A DNA stretch of 64,000 nucleotides from CADCVT01 sp036389485 (lineage in GTDB: Bacteria; Actinomycetota; Thermoleophilia; Solirubrobacterales; Solirubrobacteraceae), in the NCBI GenBank assembly GCA_036389485.1, contig DASVPR010000029.1, positions 1 to 64,000 of the forward strand, written 5' to 3'. The notes beneath the pieces are model-generated. The model was not told where the DNA came from. It did no database searches and saw nothing but the letters and a program-made list of their open reading frames with translations. Made by a program: the position numbers and the translations under genes. This document shows, piece after piece, positions 17,794 to 26,349 of this stretch (position 1 is its first letter; every line of letters begins with the position of its first letter).

Positions 17794-18957
17794 ATGCGGC
17801 CGCGCCGCGACGCCACCCTCCGGACGACCCCGCCCCGCGCGTCGGCCCGAGCGACCCCGCGTCGCGCGCGCCGACCGGCTTCGCCCCGCGGGCCCGCCGC
17901 AACTCCGCCCCACGCGCCCGCCCGCGCGACCGCCCTCGCCGCCCTCCTCGCCGCGGCCGCGCTCGCCTTTTCGGCGTGCGGGGGCGACGGCGAGTCGACG
18001 AGCACGACGCCTCCTGCCGCGAAGCCTCCGGGCCCGATCCGGATCGCGAAGCCGGCGGCGGACGCCCGCGTGACGGCGCGCGAGGACGGCGGCCGGCTCG
18101 GCGCGCGGCCGGAGGTCGCGGGGACGGCGGACCCGGGCGCGGACGTCGTCGTCACGGGCGGGTGCAGCGTCGAGGGGTGCGTCGTCCATACCTCGGCTGG
18201 GTCGGACGGGAAGTGGGCCGCGCGGGTCCGCGTCGATGCGGCACCCTCGGAACCGACGGCGCGGATCGTCGCCTACTACCGCGGCGTCGTCGTCGGGCCG
18301 GAGGACCGCGTCGAGCTGCGCCTCGTCGGGCCGAAGCCGGCGCGGGTGTCGGGTGGCGGCGGACGCGGCGGCGGTCGCGGGCCGAGCGGCCCGGCCGTCC
18401 CGCCCGATGCACTCGACGCGCCGCCCGGCGGCGGCTCGCCCCCTTCCGGCGGCACCTCAGGCCCCGGCACCCTCATCCTCATCGGCGACTCGCTCGCGGT
18501 CGGGATCGAGAACCTCCTCCCCGGCCTGCTCCCCGGCTGGCGCGTCACGTCCGACGCGCTGACCAGCCGCCCGCTCGACGCCGGGATGGCGATCCTCGCG
18601 CGGACGAACGTCCCCGACGGCGCCGTCGTCGCGATCAGCCTCTTCACCAACGACGACCCGTCCCGCACCGGCGCGCTCGAGGCCGCGGTCCGGACGACCG
18701 TTCGCCGCGCGGGCTCCGGCGGCTGCGCCGTCTGGGCGACGATCGCCCGCCCGCCGCTCAACGGCCGCTCCTACGGCGCCGCCAACGCGCTCCTGCACCG
18801 CCTCGACGAGCAGTACGGCCGCCGCCTCGCCGTCGTCCCCTGGGCCGAGCTCGCATCCCGCTCCGGCTGGCTCGCCGGAGACGGCGTGCACGCGACACCT
18901 GAGGGCTACCGCCAGCGCGCGAGGCTGTACGCGGAGGCCGCCCGCTCGTGCGGCTGA
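17794..18957 (+). CDS. SGNH-domain lipoprotein
   Basis: 387 aa. After an Arg/Pro-rich start, a hydrophobic stretch (~47-60) ends in a lipobox (LAFSAC, C62), predicting a lipoprotein. A beta-sandwich-like region containing GGCSVEGCVV follows, then a Gly/Pro linker, and an SGNH hydrolase domain with LILIGDSLAVG, SLFTNDDP (oxyanion Asn) and AGDGVHATPEG (Asp/His). The first 45 residues are unusually long for a signal peptide, so a later start is possible though no good codon is seen. It is 10 bp overlapped by a paralogue. Probable surface esterase or acyltransferase. Confidence 0.8.
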   Translation: MRPRRDATLRTTPPRASARATPRRARRPASPRGPAATPPHAPARATALAALLAAAALAFSACGGDGESTSTTPPAAKPPGPIRIAKPAADARVTAREDGGRLGARPEVAGTADPGADVVVTGGCSVEGCVVHTSAGSDGKWAARVRVDAAPSEPTARIVAYYRGVVVGPEDRVELRLVGPKPARVSGGGGRGGGRGPSGPAVPPDALDAPPGGGSPPSGGTSGPGTLILIGDSLAVGIENLLPGLLPGWRVTSDALTSRPLDAGMAILARTNVPDGAVVAISLFTNDDPSRTGALEAAVRTTVRRAGSGGCAVWATIARPPLNGRSYGAANALLHRLDEQYGRRLAVVPWAELASRSGWLAGDGVHATPEGYRQRARLYAEAARSCG

Positions 18958-19919
18958 GCGGCGCGCGATGGTGCCGCGCAGCGTGCGCTAGGGCAGAGCG
19001 GCGCGCCCGGCCGACCGCCGCCGCGATCGTCGCCGGACCGGCCGCCAGGGGTGAGCGGCGCGGGTGGGCGACCGCCGCCGCGCTCCTTGCCGGAGCCGCC
19101 GCGTTGGCTTCTTCGGCGGCGCCCGCGACCGCCACCTCGATCGCGCCGCTCGACCGCCCGGTCGCGGCGAAGCCACTGCTGCTCGACATGACCGCGACGA
19201 TCCCGCTCACGGGCCGCGCGGCGCCGGGCGCGCCGGTCGACCTGAGCGCGCGGTGCGCGCTCCTGCTCTGCGTCACGCGCGCGACCGCGAACCGGAAGGG
19301 GCGGTGGCGGGCGCGGCTGCATGTCGTGGTGCCGCCGACGCGGACGACGCTCTTCGTCCGCTCCGGCGACGGCGCCACGCGCCAGGTCACGCTCACGACG
19401 CCCGAGCCCGTCGCCGGCGCGCCCCAGCTGGCGATGATCGGCGACTCGCTCGCCGAGGGCACCGAGCCGTACCTCGCGGCCGCGCTGCCCGGCTGGCGCG
19501 TGACGACGGACGCCGCGCGCAGCCGCTTCCTCCTCGACGGCATGGCGATCCGCGACGCGATGCGCAAGCCGGCGAAGCCGGTCGCGCTCGCGTTCAGCCT
19601 CTTCACCAACGACGACCCGCGGCGGGCGCCCGAGCTGGCCCAGGCGGCCGCCCGCTCGCTCGACGGGCTGCCGAGCGGCTCATGCGCGATCTGGGCGACG
19701 ATCGCGCGGCCGAAGGTCGCCGGCGTCTCGTACGCGCAGGCCAACGCCGCGCTCGATCAGGTCGCCGCAAGCGACCCGCGGATCAGGATCGTCCCGTGGG
19801 CGGAGGGCGCGAAGCGCCACCGCGACTGGCTGCGCGACGACCGCGTCCACGCGACCGCCGAGGGCTACGCCGCCCGCGCTCAGCTGTACGCCCAAGCCGC
19901 AGCGGGCTGCGGGCTCTAG
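18948..19919 (+). CDS. SGNH-domain secreted protein, paralogue of the preceding gene
   Basis: 323 aa with a hydrophobic export segment at about 41-62, a beta-rich middle with CALLLCVTRAT, and an SGNH domain with AMIGDSLAEG, SLFTNDDP and DDRVHATAEG. The GDS, GWRVT and CAIWATIARP segments are nearly shared with the lipoprotein at 17794-18957, showing a tandem duplication. Translation starts at a GTG (18948) inside the end of the previous gene (10-bp overlap). With the two DUF459 proteins this makes four SGNH proteins around one MBOAT gene. Substrate unknown. Confidence 0.8.
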   Translation: MRLSGARWCRAACARAERRARPTAAAIVAGPAARGERRGWATAAALLAGAAALASSAAPATATSIAPLDRPVAAKPLLLDMTATIPLTGRAAPGAPVDLSARCALLLCVTRATANRKGRWRARLHVVVPPTRTTLFVRSGDGATRQVTLTTPEPVAGAPQLAMIGDSLAEGTEPYLAAALPGWRVTTDAARSRFLLDGMAIRDAMRKPAKPVALAFSLFTNDDPRRAPELAQAAARSLDGLPSGSCAIWATIARPKVAGVSYAQANAALDQVAASDPRIRIVPWAEGAKRHRDWLRDDRVHATAEGYAARAQLYAQAAAGCGL

Positions 19920-20842
19920 AGGGAGAAGTCGATCCGCGGCCCGACGGGGACGATCCCGTGCGGGTTGATCGACGGGTGCGTCCCGTAGTAGTGCGCCTTG
20001 ATGGCGTCGAGGTCGACCGTCTCCGCCACGCCCGGCTGCGCGTACAGCTCGCGCACGAAGCGCCACAGCGCCGGCATGTCCACGATCCGGTTGCGGTTGC
20101 ACTTGAAGTGCAGGTAGTAGACGGAGTCGAAGCGCACGAGCGTCGTGAACAGCCGCCAGTCGACCGCGGTGATCCGCGCGTCGTCGGCGAGCCACCGCTG
20201 CGACGACAGCCGCTCCTCGAGCCAGTCGAGTGTCTCGAACAGCGGGCCGACCGCCTCCTCGTAGGCCTCCTGCGTCGTCGCGAAGCCCGCCTTGTAGACG
20301 CCGTTGTTCACCGGCTCGTAGATCCGCTCGCCGAGCGCCGCGATCTCCTCGCGCAGGTCGTCGGGGAACAGGTCGACGCCGGTCGTGACGAACGGACGGA
20401 AGTCGTCGTTAAGGATCTCGACGACGTCGCCGCTCTCGTTGTTGACGATCCGCCCCTCGTCCTTGTCCCACAGCACCGGGACGCTGTACCGCCCCTCGAA
20501 GCGCGCGTCGGTCGCCAGGTACGCCTCGCTCAACAGCGACCACCCGTTCACCGGATCGACGTACGGCCCGCCGGTGAACCCCCAGCCGCGCTCGTCGCGG
20601 ATCGGGTCGACCTCCACCATCTCGAGCGCCCGCTCCAGCCCGAGCAGCCTGCGGGCGATGATCGCCCGGTGCGCCCACGGGCACGCGCGGCAGACGTAGA
20701 GCACGTACCGCCCCGCCGAGACGTCCCGCGGCCGGTCGCGGAAGGCCGAGACCTGCCGGTGGAAGCGCCCGTCGCGGCCCGCCTCGCGGCCGAGGGAGAA
20801 GGGATGCGTCGACGCCGAGGTCCCCGCCATGCAGTCGGGCAT
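19916..20842 (-). CDS. Glutathionyl-hydroquinone reductase-like (omega/Xi-class) GST
   Basis: The 308-aa protein has the Xi-class signature CRACPWAHR with catalytic C54, the GWGFTGG and SVPVLWDKDEGRIVNNES segments of the thioredoxin-like domain, and an all-helical C-terminal domain ending YYGTHPSINPHGIVPVGP. These are diagnostic of YqjG/EcmB-type reductases that remove glutathione from quinone conjugates. Actinobacteria usually use mycothiol rather than glutathione, so the thiol used here is uncertain. M5 at 20830 is an alternative start. Its stop overlaps the SGNH stop by 4 bp (convergent). Confidence 0.92.
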   Translation of the reverse strand: MPDCMAGTSASTHPFSLGREAGRDGRFHRQVSAFRDRPRDVSAGRYVLYVCRACPWAHRAIIARRLLGLERALEMVEVDPIRDERGWGFTGGPYVDPVNGWSLLSEAYLATDARFEGRYSVPVLWDKDEGRIVNNESGDVVEILNDDFRPFVTTGVDLFPDDLREEIAALGERIYEPVNNGVYKAGFATTQEAYEEAVGPLFETLDWLEERLSSQRWLADDARITAVDWRLFTTLVRFDSVYYLHFKCNRNRIVDMPALWRFVRELYAQPGVAETVDLDAIKAHYYGTHPSINPHGIVPVGPRIDFSL

Positions 20843-20882
20843 CCCCGATGCGCGGCGACGTCATGCGGGTATCGGGACCGTC

Positions 20883-21062
20883 ATGAGACTGATCGCACTC
20901 ACGCTCGCGCTCTGGCTCGCCACGACGGCGACCGCGTTCGCGGACGAGGCCGACGAGAGCAGCACGGCCTACCAGGTCGGCCACGCCTTCGGCGTCCTCT
21001 TCTTCGCCGCGCTCGTCGTCGGCCTCGTGTTCCTCGTCGTCCGGAAGCTCAGCCGCCGCTAG
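20883..21062 (+). CDS. Small membrane/secreted protein of unknown function
   Basis: The 59-aa product has a signal peptide (MRLIALTLALWLATTATAFA), a short acidic stretch (DEADESS) and one strong TM helix (FGVLFFAALVVGLVFLVVRK). It is probably a type I single-span membrane peptide. An in-frame upstream ATG at 20829 would add 18 Arg-rich residues and overlap the divergent gene; the internal ATG fits the signal peptide better. Its stop overlaps that of the convergent fusion gene. No family recognised. Confidence 0.6.
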   Translation: MRLIALTLALWLATTATAFADEADESSTAYQVGHAFGVLFFAALVVGLVFLVVRKLSRR

Positions 21063-24000
21063 GGCAGCGCGACGAGGTACCCGAAGCCCTTCGACGTGCT
21101 GATCGGGCGAAGCGGGTCGCCGTAGAAGCCGTTCGCCGTCGTGGCGACCGCTGCGGCCCGTGCGCGCAGCACCCGCGTGACGTCCGCGGGGGGCAGGCCG
21201 GCGCACGGGCCCGCGGTGCCTCCGGAGCCGTGGCACAGCGCCGCGACGCCCGCGACGTGCGGGGCCGCGCTCGACGTGCCGTACATCGTGGCGGTGCCGC
21301 CGGCGAGCTTCGTCGAGAGGATGCACGTGCCCGGCCCCGCGATCGTGTGCGCGAGCTCGCTCGCGGTCGCGGCGAAGTTCGAGTACGTCGCGTACTGGTC
21401 GTCGCGCTCGCCGGACTTGCAGGAGAACGACGGCCCGCCGCCGCCGGGCCGCCCGTTCGAGTCCGACATCGCGGTCACCGTCAGGACCTCCGGGTACACG
21501 GCGGGCACCGTCTTCGTCAGCGCGACCTTCGAGTTGCCCGCCGAGACGACGTAGCTGACGCCCGCCGCCGCCGACCGGCAGATCGCCTGGTGCATCGGAT
21601 CGTTGTTGACGTTCCCGCAGGAGTCGTCGTTCGCGCCCGTCGCGCCGATCGACATGTTCACGACGCGGATCCCGAGCGTCGGCGCGTTGCGCGTGACCCA
21701 GTCGATCCCGCACAGCAGCATCGACAGCGTCCCGGTCTTCCGCTTGTCGAGGACCTTCACCGCGTACAGCTTCGTCCCCGGCGCGACACCGACGACCCCG
21801 CTGCCGGCGTTGCGCGCGCCGATCGTCCCGGCGACGTGCGTCCCGTGGCCGTTGTCGTCCTGCGGTGGGTACGTCGAGCTGACGCAGTTGGTCCCCGCGA
21901 CCGCGTTGAGGTCGGGGCTCTTCAGATCGATCCCGGTGTCCAGCACGGCAACCGGGAGGTCCGCCGCCTGCTGCGCGAGCCCGCCGCCCGCCGCGCCGAT
22001 CCGCGAGACGCCGGTCGGCACCGTCTCGCCGGCCGCCAGCGGCGTCGTCCCCGTGGCGACCGTCGCGTAGTCGCGGATGACGTAGTCCACGGCGGGATCG
22101 GCGCGCAGCGTGGTGACCTGCCAGTCGGCGAGCCGCGCCGCGAAGCCGCTCAGCGCGCTGTCGTAGCGCTGCGCGGCGCGGAAGCCGAGTGAGCTCTCGC
22201 GCTTGGTCGTCGCGGTCAGGGAGTCGATGCCGGGGTTGAAGACGACGACGTACGGTCCCTCGCTCGCCAGCGCGACGGCGGGCAGGACGAGGAGGGCGAG
22301 CATCGTGAGCGCGGTCGTCAGCGCGGCGCGCCCCGCACGGGCGAACCGCTCGAGCTCGCGGCGGCAGCCGTCGGCGGGCAGCGGGCGCCCGACGTGGTAG
22401 CCCTGGGCGAAGTCGCACCCGAGGGCGTCGAGCCGGTCGAGCGCCTCGCGCGTCTCGACGCCCTCCGCCGTCACCTGCAGGTGCAGGTTGCGGCCGAGCT
22501 CGATCGTCGAGCGCACGATCGCGTCGTCGCTGCGGTTGGTGTCCATCCCGAGGACGAAGGACTTGTCGATCTTGATCTCGTCGACCGGCAGGCGCGTCAG
22601 CTGCGCGAGCGACGAGAAGCCGGTGCCGAAGTCGTCGATCGCGACGGCGACGCCGAGGCGCCGCAGCTGCTCGAGCGTCGCCCGCGCCCGCGGCACGTCG
22701 GCGATCAGCCGGCTCTCGGTGACCTCCACCTGCAGCGCCGAGGACGGCAGCGACCAGCGGTCGAGCAGGCGGCCGATGAGGCCGGCCAGGTCGCGGTCGA
22801 GCAGGCTCCGCGCGGAGAGGTTCACGGAGACGCGGAGGTCAAGACCGTCGTCGCGCCACGAGCGGCACTGGCGCAGCGCCTCGTCGAGCACGTGGTGGGT
22901 CAGGCGCGTGATGAGGTCGCTCTGCTCGGCGAGCCCGATGAACCCCTCGGGCGCGATGAGCCCGAGCTGCGGGTGCTGCCAGCGCACGAGGGCCTCGACG
23001 CCGTGCTGCCCGCCCTCGCGCAGCGCGAGCTTGGGCTGGTAGTGGACGACGAGCTCGCCGCGCTCGATCCCGCGGCGCAGCTGGCCCGCGAGCGCGAGGC
23101 GGTCGAGGCTGTGCTCGTCGCCCTCCGGCGCGTACAGCGCCCACGGCGAGCCCGCCTCCTTCGCCGCGTACAGCGCGACGTCCGCGTGCTTGACGACCTC
23201 CTGCGCCGTCGCCCCGTGGTCGGGATGCACGGCGATGCCCATCGTCGCGCGGACGTCGAGCAGCAGCCCGCCGAGCTCGAACGGCGCGTCGAGCGCGTCG
23301 GCCGCGCGGCGCGCGAGCACCTCGGCCGGCTCGCCGCGGCGCGCGCCGAGCAGCGCGAACTCGTCGCCGCCCAGCCGCGCGACGGTCACGTCGTCCGGGA
23401 GCGCGGCCCGCAGGCGGTGGGCGACCTGCACGAGCAGGTCGTCGCCGTGCTGGTGGCCGAGCGTGTCGTTGACCGACTTGAAGTCGTCGAGGTCGAGCAG
23501 CAGCGCGATCGCGCCCGTGCCGTCGGCGACGTCCTCGTGCAGCCGCTGCACGAACAGGCGCCGGTTCGGCAGCTCGGTCAGCTCGTCGTGGAGCGCGCGG
23601 TGCTGGTTGAGGACGGCCTGGCGCCCGCCGACGTGGATCGCCAGCAGAGGGAAGAAGAGCAGCGGGACGAGCCCGAGGTTGCGCTCGGCGACCGCGTAGA
23701 CGACGGGCCCGAGCGTGAGCTGGAACCCCGCGGTCCACGCCTGGAAGCGCAGGTCGTCGGCCATCGTGCGCAGCGCCGGCCGGTGCGTGGCCAGCGCGCT
23801 GGCGACGCCGACGAAGACCTGGTTGACCGCGAACATCGCGACGCCCGCCAGCAGCACGGCGGGAAGCGCGCCCTCACTCGCGGGGAACCCGCTGCCGGCC
23901 GCGGCCAGCACGCCCGCCGCCGCCGCGATCGAGAGCGCGTACTGGCCCGCGTTGAACGCGACCTTCGCCGGGACCGTCCGGTCGAGGGCGTCCTGCAGGA

Positions 24001-24337
24001 TCGAGGCCGTCGCGTAGGCGGCGATGGCCGGGGCGGGGCCGTACGCGAGGAGCAGCGCGAAGGCGAACGGCGTCGAGAGCGTGATCTCGTCGAGCTGGTC
24101 GCGCCGCGGCAGCCGGATGGGGAAGAGCTCCCCAGCGAGGACGAACCCCGCCAGCGCCCAGTACTCCGCGTCGCCGAACGCGCTCCAGTCCGCGAGCGCC
24201 AGGACCGGCGCCGCCACGGCGGCGGCCAGCGCGACGGTCGCCGCGACGAAGGCGGTCAGCAGCGGGCGCCCGAGCCCGCCGAGACGGGACGGCATGAGCG
24301 CCGCGCGCGGCGTGGCGAGCGGTTCGGCGGCGGCCAT
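21059..24337 (-). CDS. Membrane GGDEF-EAL protein fused to a subtilisin-like (S8) protease
   Basis: One uninterrupted frame of 1092 aa. Residues 25-240 form a MASE-like membrane domain with 6-7 TM helices. GGDEF is at 323-327 (active-site spelling intact), EAL at 448-450, with downstream DDFGTG, KIDKSF and AEGVE motifs intact. Residues ~671-691 are a hydrophobic helix ending AVALASEG. Then come an I9-like prodomain (~693-758) and an S8 protease with D800 (LDTGID), H831 (HGTHVAG), oxyanion N935 and S1022 (GTSSAAPHVAG). The hydrophobic helix would put the protease outside and the c-di-GMP enzymes inside. If they are two genes, the only in-frame Met for the protease is at 22303 (414 aa), with a short, uncharged signal. 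Stop loss or sequence error is not excluded. Confidence 0.8.
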   Translation of the reverse strand: MAAAEPLATPRAALMPSRLGGLGRPLLTAFVAATVALAAAVAAPVLALADWSAFGDAEYWALAGFVLAGELFPIRLPRRDQLDEITLSTPFAFALLLAYGPAPAIAAYATASILQDALDRTVPAKVAFNAGQYALSIAAAAGVLAAAGSGFPASEGALPAVLLAGVAMFAVNQVFVGVASALATHRPALRTMADDLRFQAWTAGFQLTLGPVVYAVAERNLGLVPLLFFPLLAIHVGGRQAVLNQHRALHDELTELPNRRLFVQRLHEDVADGTGAIALLLDLDDFKSVNDTLGHQHGDDLLVQVAHRLRAALPDDVTVARLGGDEFALLGARRGEPAEVLARRAADALDAPFELGGLLLDVRATMGIAVHPDHGATAQEVVKHADVALYAAKEAGSPWALYAPEGDEHSLDRLALAGQLRRGIERGELVVHYQPKLALREGGQHGVEALVRWQHPQLGLIAPEGFIGLAEQSDLITRLTHHVLDEALRQCRSWRDDGLDLRVSVNLSARSLLDRDLAGLIGRLLDRWSLPSSALQVEVTESRLIADVPRARATLEQLRRLGVAVAIDDFGTGFSSLAQLTRLPVDEIKIDKSFVLGMDTNRSDDAIVRSTIELGRNLHLQVTAEGVETREALDRLDALGCDFAQGYHVGRPLPADGCRRELERFARAGRAALTTALTMLALLVLPAVALASEGPYVVVFNPGIDSLTATTKRESSLGFRAAQRYDSALSGFAARLADWQVTTLRADPAVDYVIRDYATVATGTTPLAAGETVPTGVSRIGAAGGGLAQQAADLPVAVLDTGIDLKSPDLNAVAGTNCVSSTYPPQDDNGHGTHVAGTIGARNAGSGVVGVAPGTKLYAVKVLDKRKTGTLSMLLCGIDWVTRNAPTLGIRVVNMSIGATGANDDSCGNVNNDPMHQAICRSAAAGVSYVVSAGNSKVALTKTVPAVYPEVLTVTAMSDSNGRPGGGGPSFSCKSGERDDQYATYSNFAATASELAHTIAGPGTCILSTKLAGGTATMYGTSSAAPHVAGVAALCHGSGGTAGPCAGLPPADVTRVLRARAAAVATTANGFYGDPLRPISTSKGFGYLVALP

Positions 24338-24352
24338 GGCGCTGCGCGCGCC

Positions 24353-24550
24353 CTACTTGAACTTGCGGCCGTCGCCGGTGCCGTACGGCTTGTGGGTGTC
24401 CACCGACGTGTCGCCGTACCCGGGGTTGTCCCACTTCGGCCCGGCGGCCGGCGCCGGCACGAGCACCACCAGGAGCGCGGCGACCAGGACGGGAAGGAGG
24501 AGGAGCTTGCGCGCAAGCCGTCGCGCGCCAGGGGAGCGGGGAGAGGGCAT
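24353..24550 (-). CDS. Small single-span membrane/secreted protein
   Basis: 65 aa: a basic N-terminus (MPSPRSPGARRLARK), a hydrophobic helix (LLLLPVLVAALLVVLVPAPAAG) and a hydrophilic tail rich in Gly/Asp/Lys. This is a signal anchor or cleavable signal peptide. The ATG at 24550 is chosen over 24571 because the basic residues then sit directly before the helix. It lies 15 bp upstream of the GGDEF-EAL-subtilase gene on the same strand and could be co-transcribed with it. Function unknown. Confidence 0.55.
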   Translation of the reverse strand: MPSPRSPGARRLARKLLLLPVLVAALLVVLVPAPAAGPKWDNPGYGDTSVDTHKPYGTGDGRKFK

Positions 24551-24647
24551 GTGGTCGCATCGGCGCCCCACCCCCGCTTGACATCGAACATCCGTCCAGT
24601 TCGGCCCCGAAACGCCTCAAGGGGGAGCTGGTTGGCGCGTCCGCAGT

Positions 24648-24688
24648 GACCTTCAAGTGGTGCACCGCGATGCACCCTTTTCAAGGTC
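24648..24688 (-). terminator. Nested hairpin at the 3' end of pyrE
   Basis: Inner inverted repeat GGTGCA/TGCACC (24659-24676, 6-nt loop) lies inside an outer GACCTT/AAGGTC pair (24648-24653 and 24683-24688). The outer arm overlaps the last codons of pyrE. No T-run follows, so it is at best a weak terminator or an RNA-stabilising structure before the next small gene. Confidence 0.4.
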
Positions 24689-25241
24689 GCCTGTCGGGGC
24701 GCTCCGGGTAGACGTCGTCGATCGTCGCGAGCGCGGCGTACGGCGCTCCTCCGGCCGCCTCGCGGATCCGCTCCGCGCCTCCGGCGAGCCGGTCCAGCAC
24801 CGTCACGACGCCGCAGACGGTCCGGCCCTCCTCGCGCAGCGCCTCGATCGCGGCGATCGTCGAGCCGCCGGTGGTGACGACGTCCTCGACGACGAGGCAC
24901 CGGTCGCCGTCGCCGAGGAGCGGGCCCTCGACCCGGCGCTGGAGCCCGTGCGCCTTGCCCTCCTTGCGGACGAAGAACGCCTTGACGTCCGCCCCGCCCG
25001 CGAGCGCGGCGCACGCCGGGGCATCGGCGCCCATCGTGAGGCCGCCCACGGCCGTCGCGCCCCACTCCCGCGCCCGCTCGGCGACGAGCTCCGCGAGCGC
25101 CCGGAACCCGGCGGGCCGCAGGATCGCTCGCTTCGCGTCGACGTAGTACTCCGCCTCGAGCCCGCTCGTCAGCGTGACGCGCCCGATGATCAGCGCGTGC
25201 TCGCGCAGCTCGGCGATGAGGGTGTCGCGCGCGGACGGCAC
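24681..25241 (-). CDS. pyrE: Orotate phosphoribosyltransferase
   Basis: The 186-aa enzyme has the PRPP-binding motif VVEDVVTTGGST at 117-128 and a flexible loop FFVRKEGKAHGLQRR (~90-103) with the catalytic Lys and Arg. The start region LTSGLEAEYYVDAKRA is the orotate-binding edge. It converts orotate and PRPP to OMP in pyrimidine synthesis. The length is normal. The neighbouring ligase gene is divergent with a 22-bp gap. No other pyr genes are in the window. Confidence 0.95.
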   Translation of the reverse strand: MPSARDTLIAELREHALIIGRVTLTSGLEAEYYVDAKRAILRPAGFRALAELVAERAREWGATAVGGLTMGADAPACAALAGGADVKAFFVRKEGKAHGLQRRVEGPLLGDGDRCLVVEDVVTTGGSTIAAIEALREEGRTVCGVVTVLDRLAGGAERIREAAGGAPYAALATIDDVYPERPDRRP

Positions 25242-25263
25242 GCGCGCACCCTAGTCTCCGCGC

Positions 25264-26349
25264 GTGGCCCACGGCATCCCCGAGGTGAACTTCGGCCGCG
25301 GGGCCTCGTACCGGCTGGGCGTCGAGGAGGAGTTCGTCCTCGTCGACTCGGAGACGGGGGCCGTCTCGCACACCGGCAGCGAGCTGATGCCGCGCCTGCC
25401 GATCGACTCGCCGCACGGATGGTTCGCGCCGGATACGTACGAGGCGGAGATCGAGTTGAAGGCGCCGGTGAGCGCCGACGCGGGCGAGGCGACGGAGCAT
25501 CTCGGGCGCCTGCGCGCGGCGCTGCGCGAGGCGGGCGCGGCCGCGATCGGCGCGGGCGTCCACCCGGACGCGGCGTTCGGGGACGTCGTGCACGTCGCGG
25601 GCGAGCGGTACGCCGCGATCGTCGCGATGCTGCGCGGGCTGATCACGCGGACGCCGACCGCGGCGACCCACGTCCACGTCGGCATGCCCGACGCCGCGAC
25701 CGCGATCCTCGCCTACAACGGGCTGCGCCGGCACCTGCCGCTGCTCCAGGCGCTGAGCGCGAACTCGCCGTTCTGGTTCGGCAACGACTCCGGCTTCGAC
25801 TCGGCGCGCGCCCAGCTCTTCCGCGCCTATCCGCGCGCCGTGATCCCGCGCGCGTTCCGCGGGTGGCGCGACTACGAGCGCGCGATCGAGGAGATCGTCG
25901 CCGGGGCGGAGATCGCCGACTACACGTTCCTGTGGTGGGACGTCCGGCCGCACCCGCTGCTCGGGACCGTCGAGGTCCGCGCGATGGACGCGCAGTCCGA
26001 CCTGCGCCACGTCGCCGCGCTGGCGGCGCTCGTCCACGGCCTCGCGCTGCACGAGGTCGCGAGCCCGTCACCGGCGGTGGACAGCGGCGTGCTCATGGAG
26101 TCGAGCTTCCGCGCGGCGCGCGACGGAATGCGCGCGACGATCTGGTTCGACGGCGCGCTAAACCCGGTCCCGGACGTCGCCCGCCGCGCGGTCGCCCTCG
26201 CCCGCCGCCATCTCGACGTCCCGGCGCTCGACGAGGTCGAGCGGATCCTCACCGACGGCAACGGGGCCGACCACCAGCGCGCCGTCCACGCCCGCGAGGG
26301 CATGGACGGCCTGGTGCGGTGGCTCGTCGAGGAGACCCTCTACGAGTAG
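25264..26349 (+). CDS. Carboxylate-amine ligase, YbdK/GCS2 family
   Basis: 361 aa beginning at a GTG. The GCS2 features are RLGVEEEFVLVD (~17-28, metal-binding glutamates), ATHVHVGMPD (~134-143), and FLWWDVRPHPLLGTVEVRAMDAQ near 220-245. Members (YbdK, EgtA-like, GshA-like) join glutamate to an amine with ATP; YbdK has weak gamma-glutamyl-cysteine ligase activity. Actinobacteria often carry several copies, so the true substrate is uncertain. Its stop overlaps the end of the convergent L,D-transpeptidase gene by 10 bp. Confidence 0.9.
   Translation: MAHGIPEVNFGRGASYRLGVEEEFVLVDSETGAVSHTGSELMPRLPIDSPHGWFAPDTYEAEIELKAPVSADAGEATEHLGRLRAALREAGAAAIGAGVHPDAAFGDVVHVAGERYAAIVAMLRGLITRTPTAATHVHVGMPDAATAILAYNGLRRHLPLLQALSANSPFWFGNDSGFDSARAQLFRAYPRAVIPRAFRGWRDYERAIEEIVAGAEIADYTFLWWDVRPHPLLGTVEVRAMDAQSDLRHVAALAALVHGLALHEVASPSPAVDSGVLMESSFRAARDGMRATIWFDGALNPVPDVARRAVALARRHLDVPALDEVERILTDGNGADHQRAVHAREGMDGLVRWLVEETLYE

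Noticed and set aside
24578..24606. Promoter from TTGACA at 24578-24583
   Set aside because: No -10-like hexamer at 16-18 bp; the nearby genes run on the other strand.
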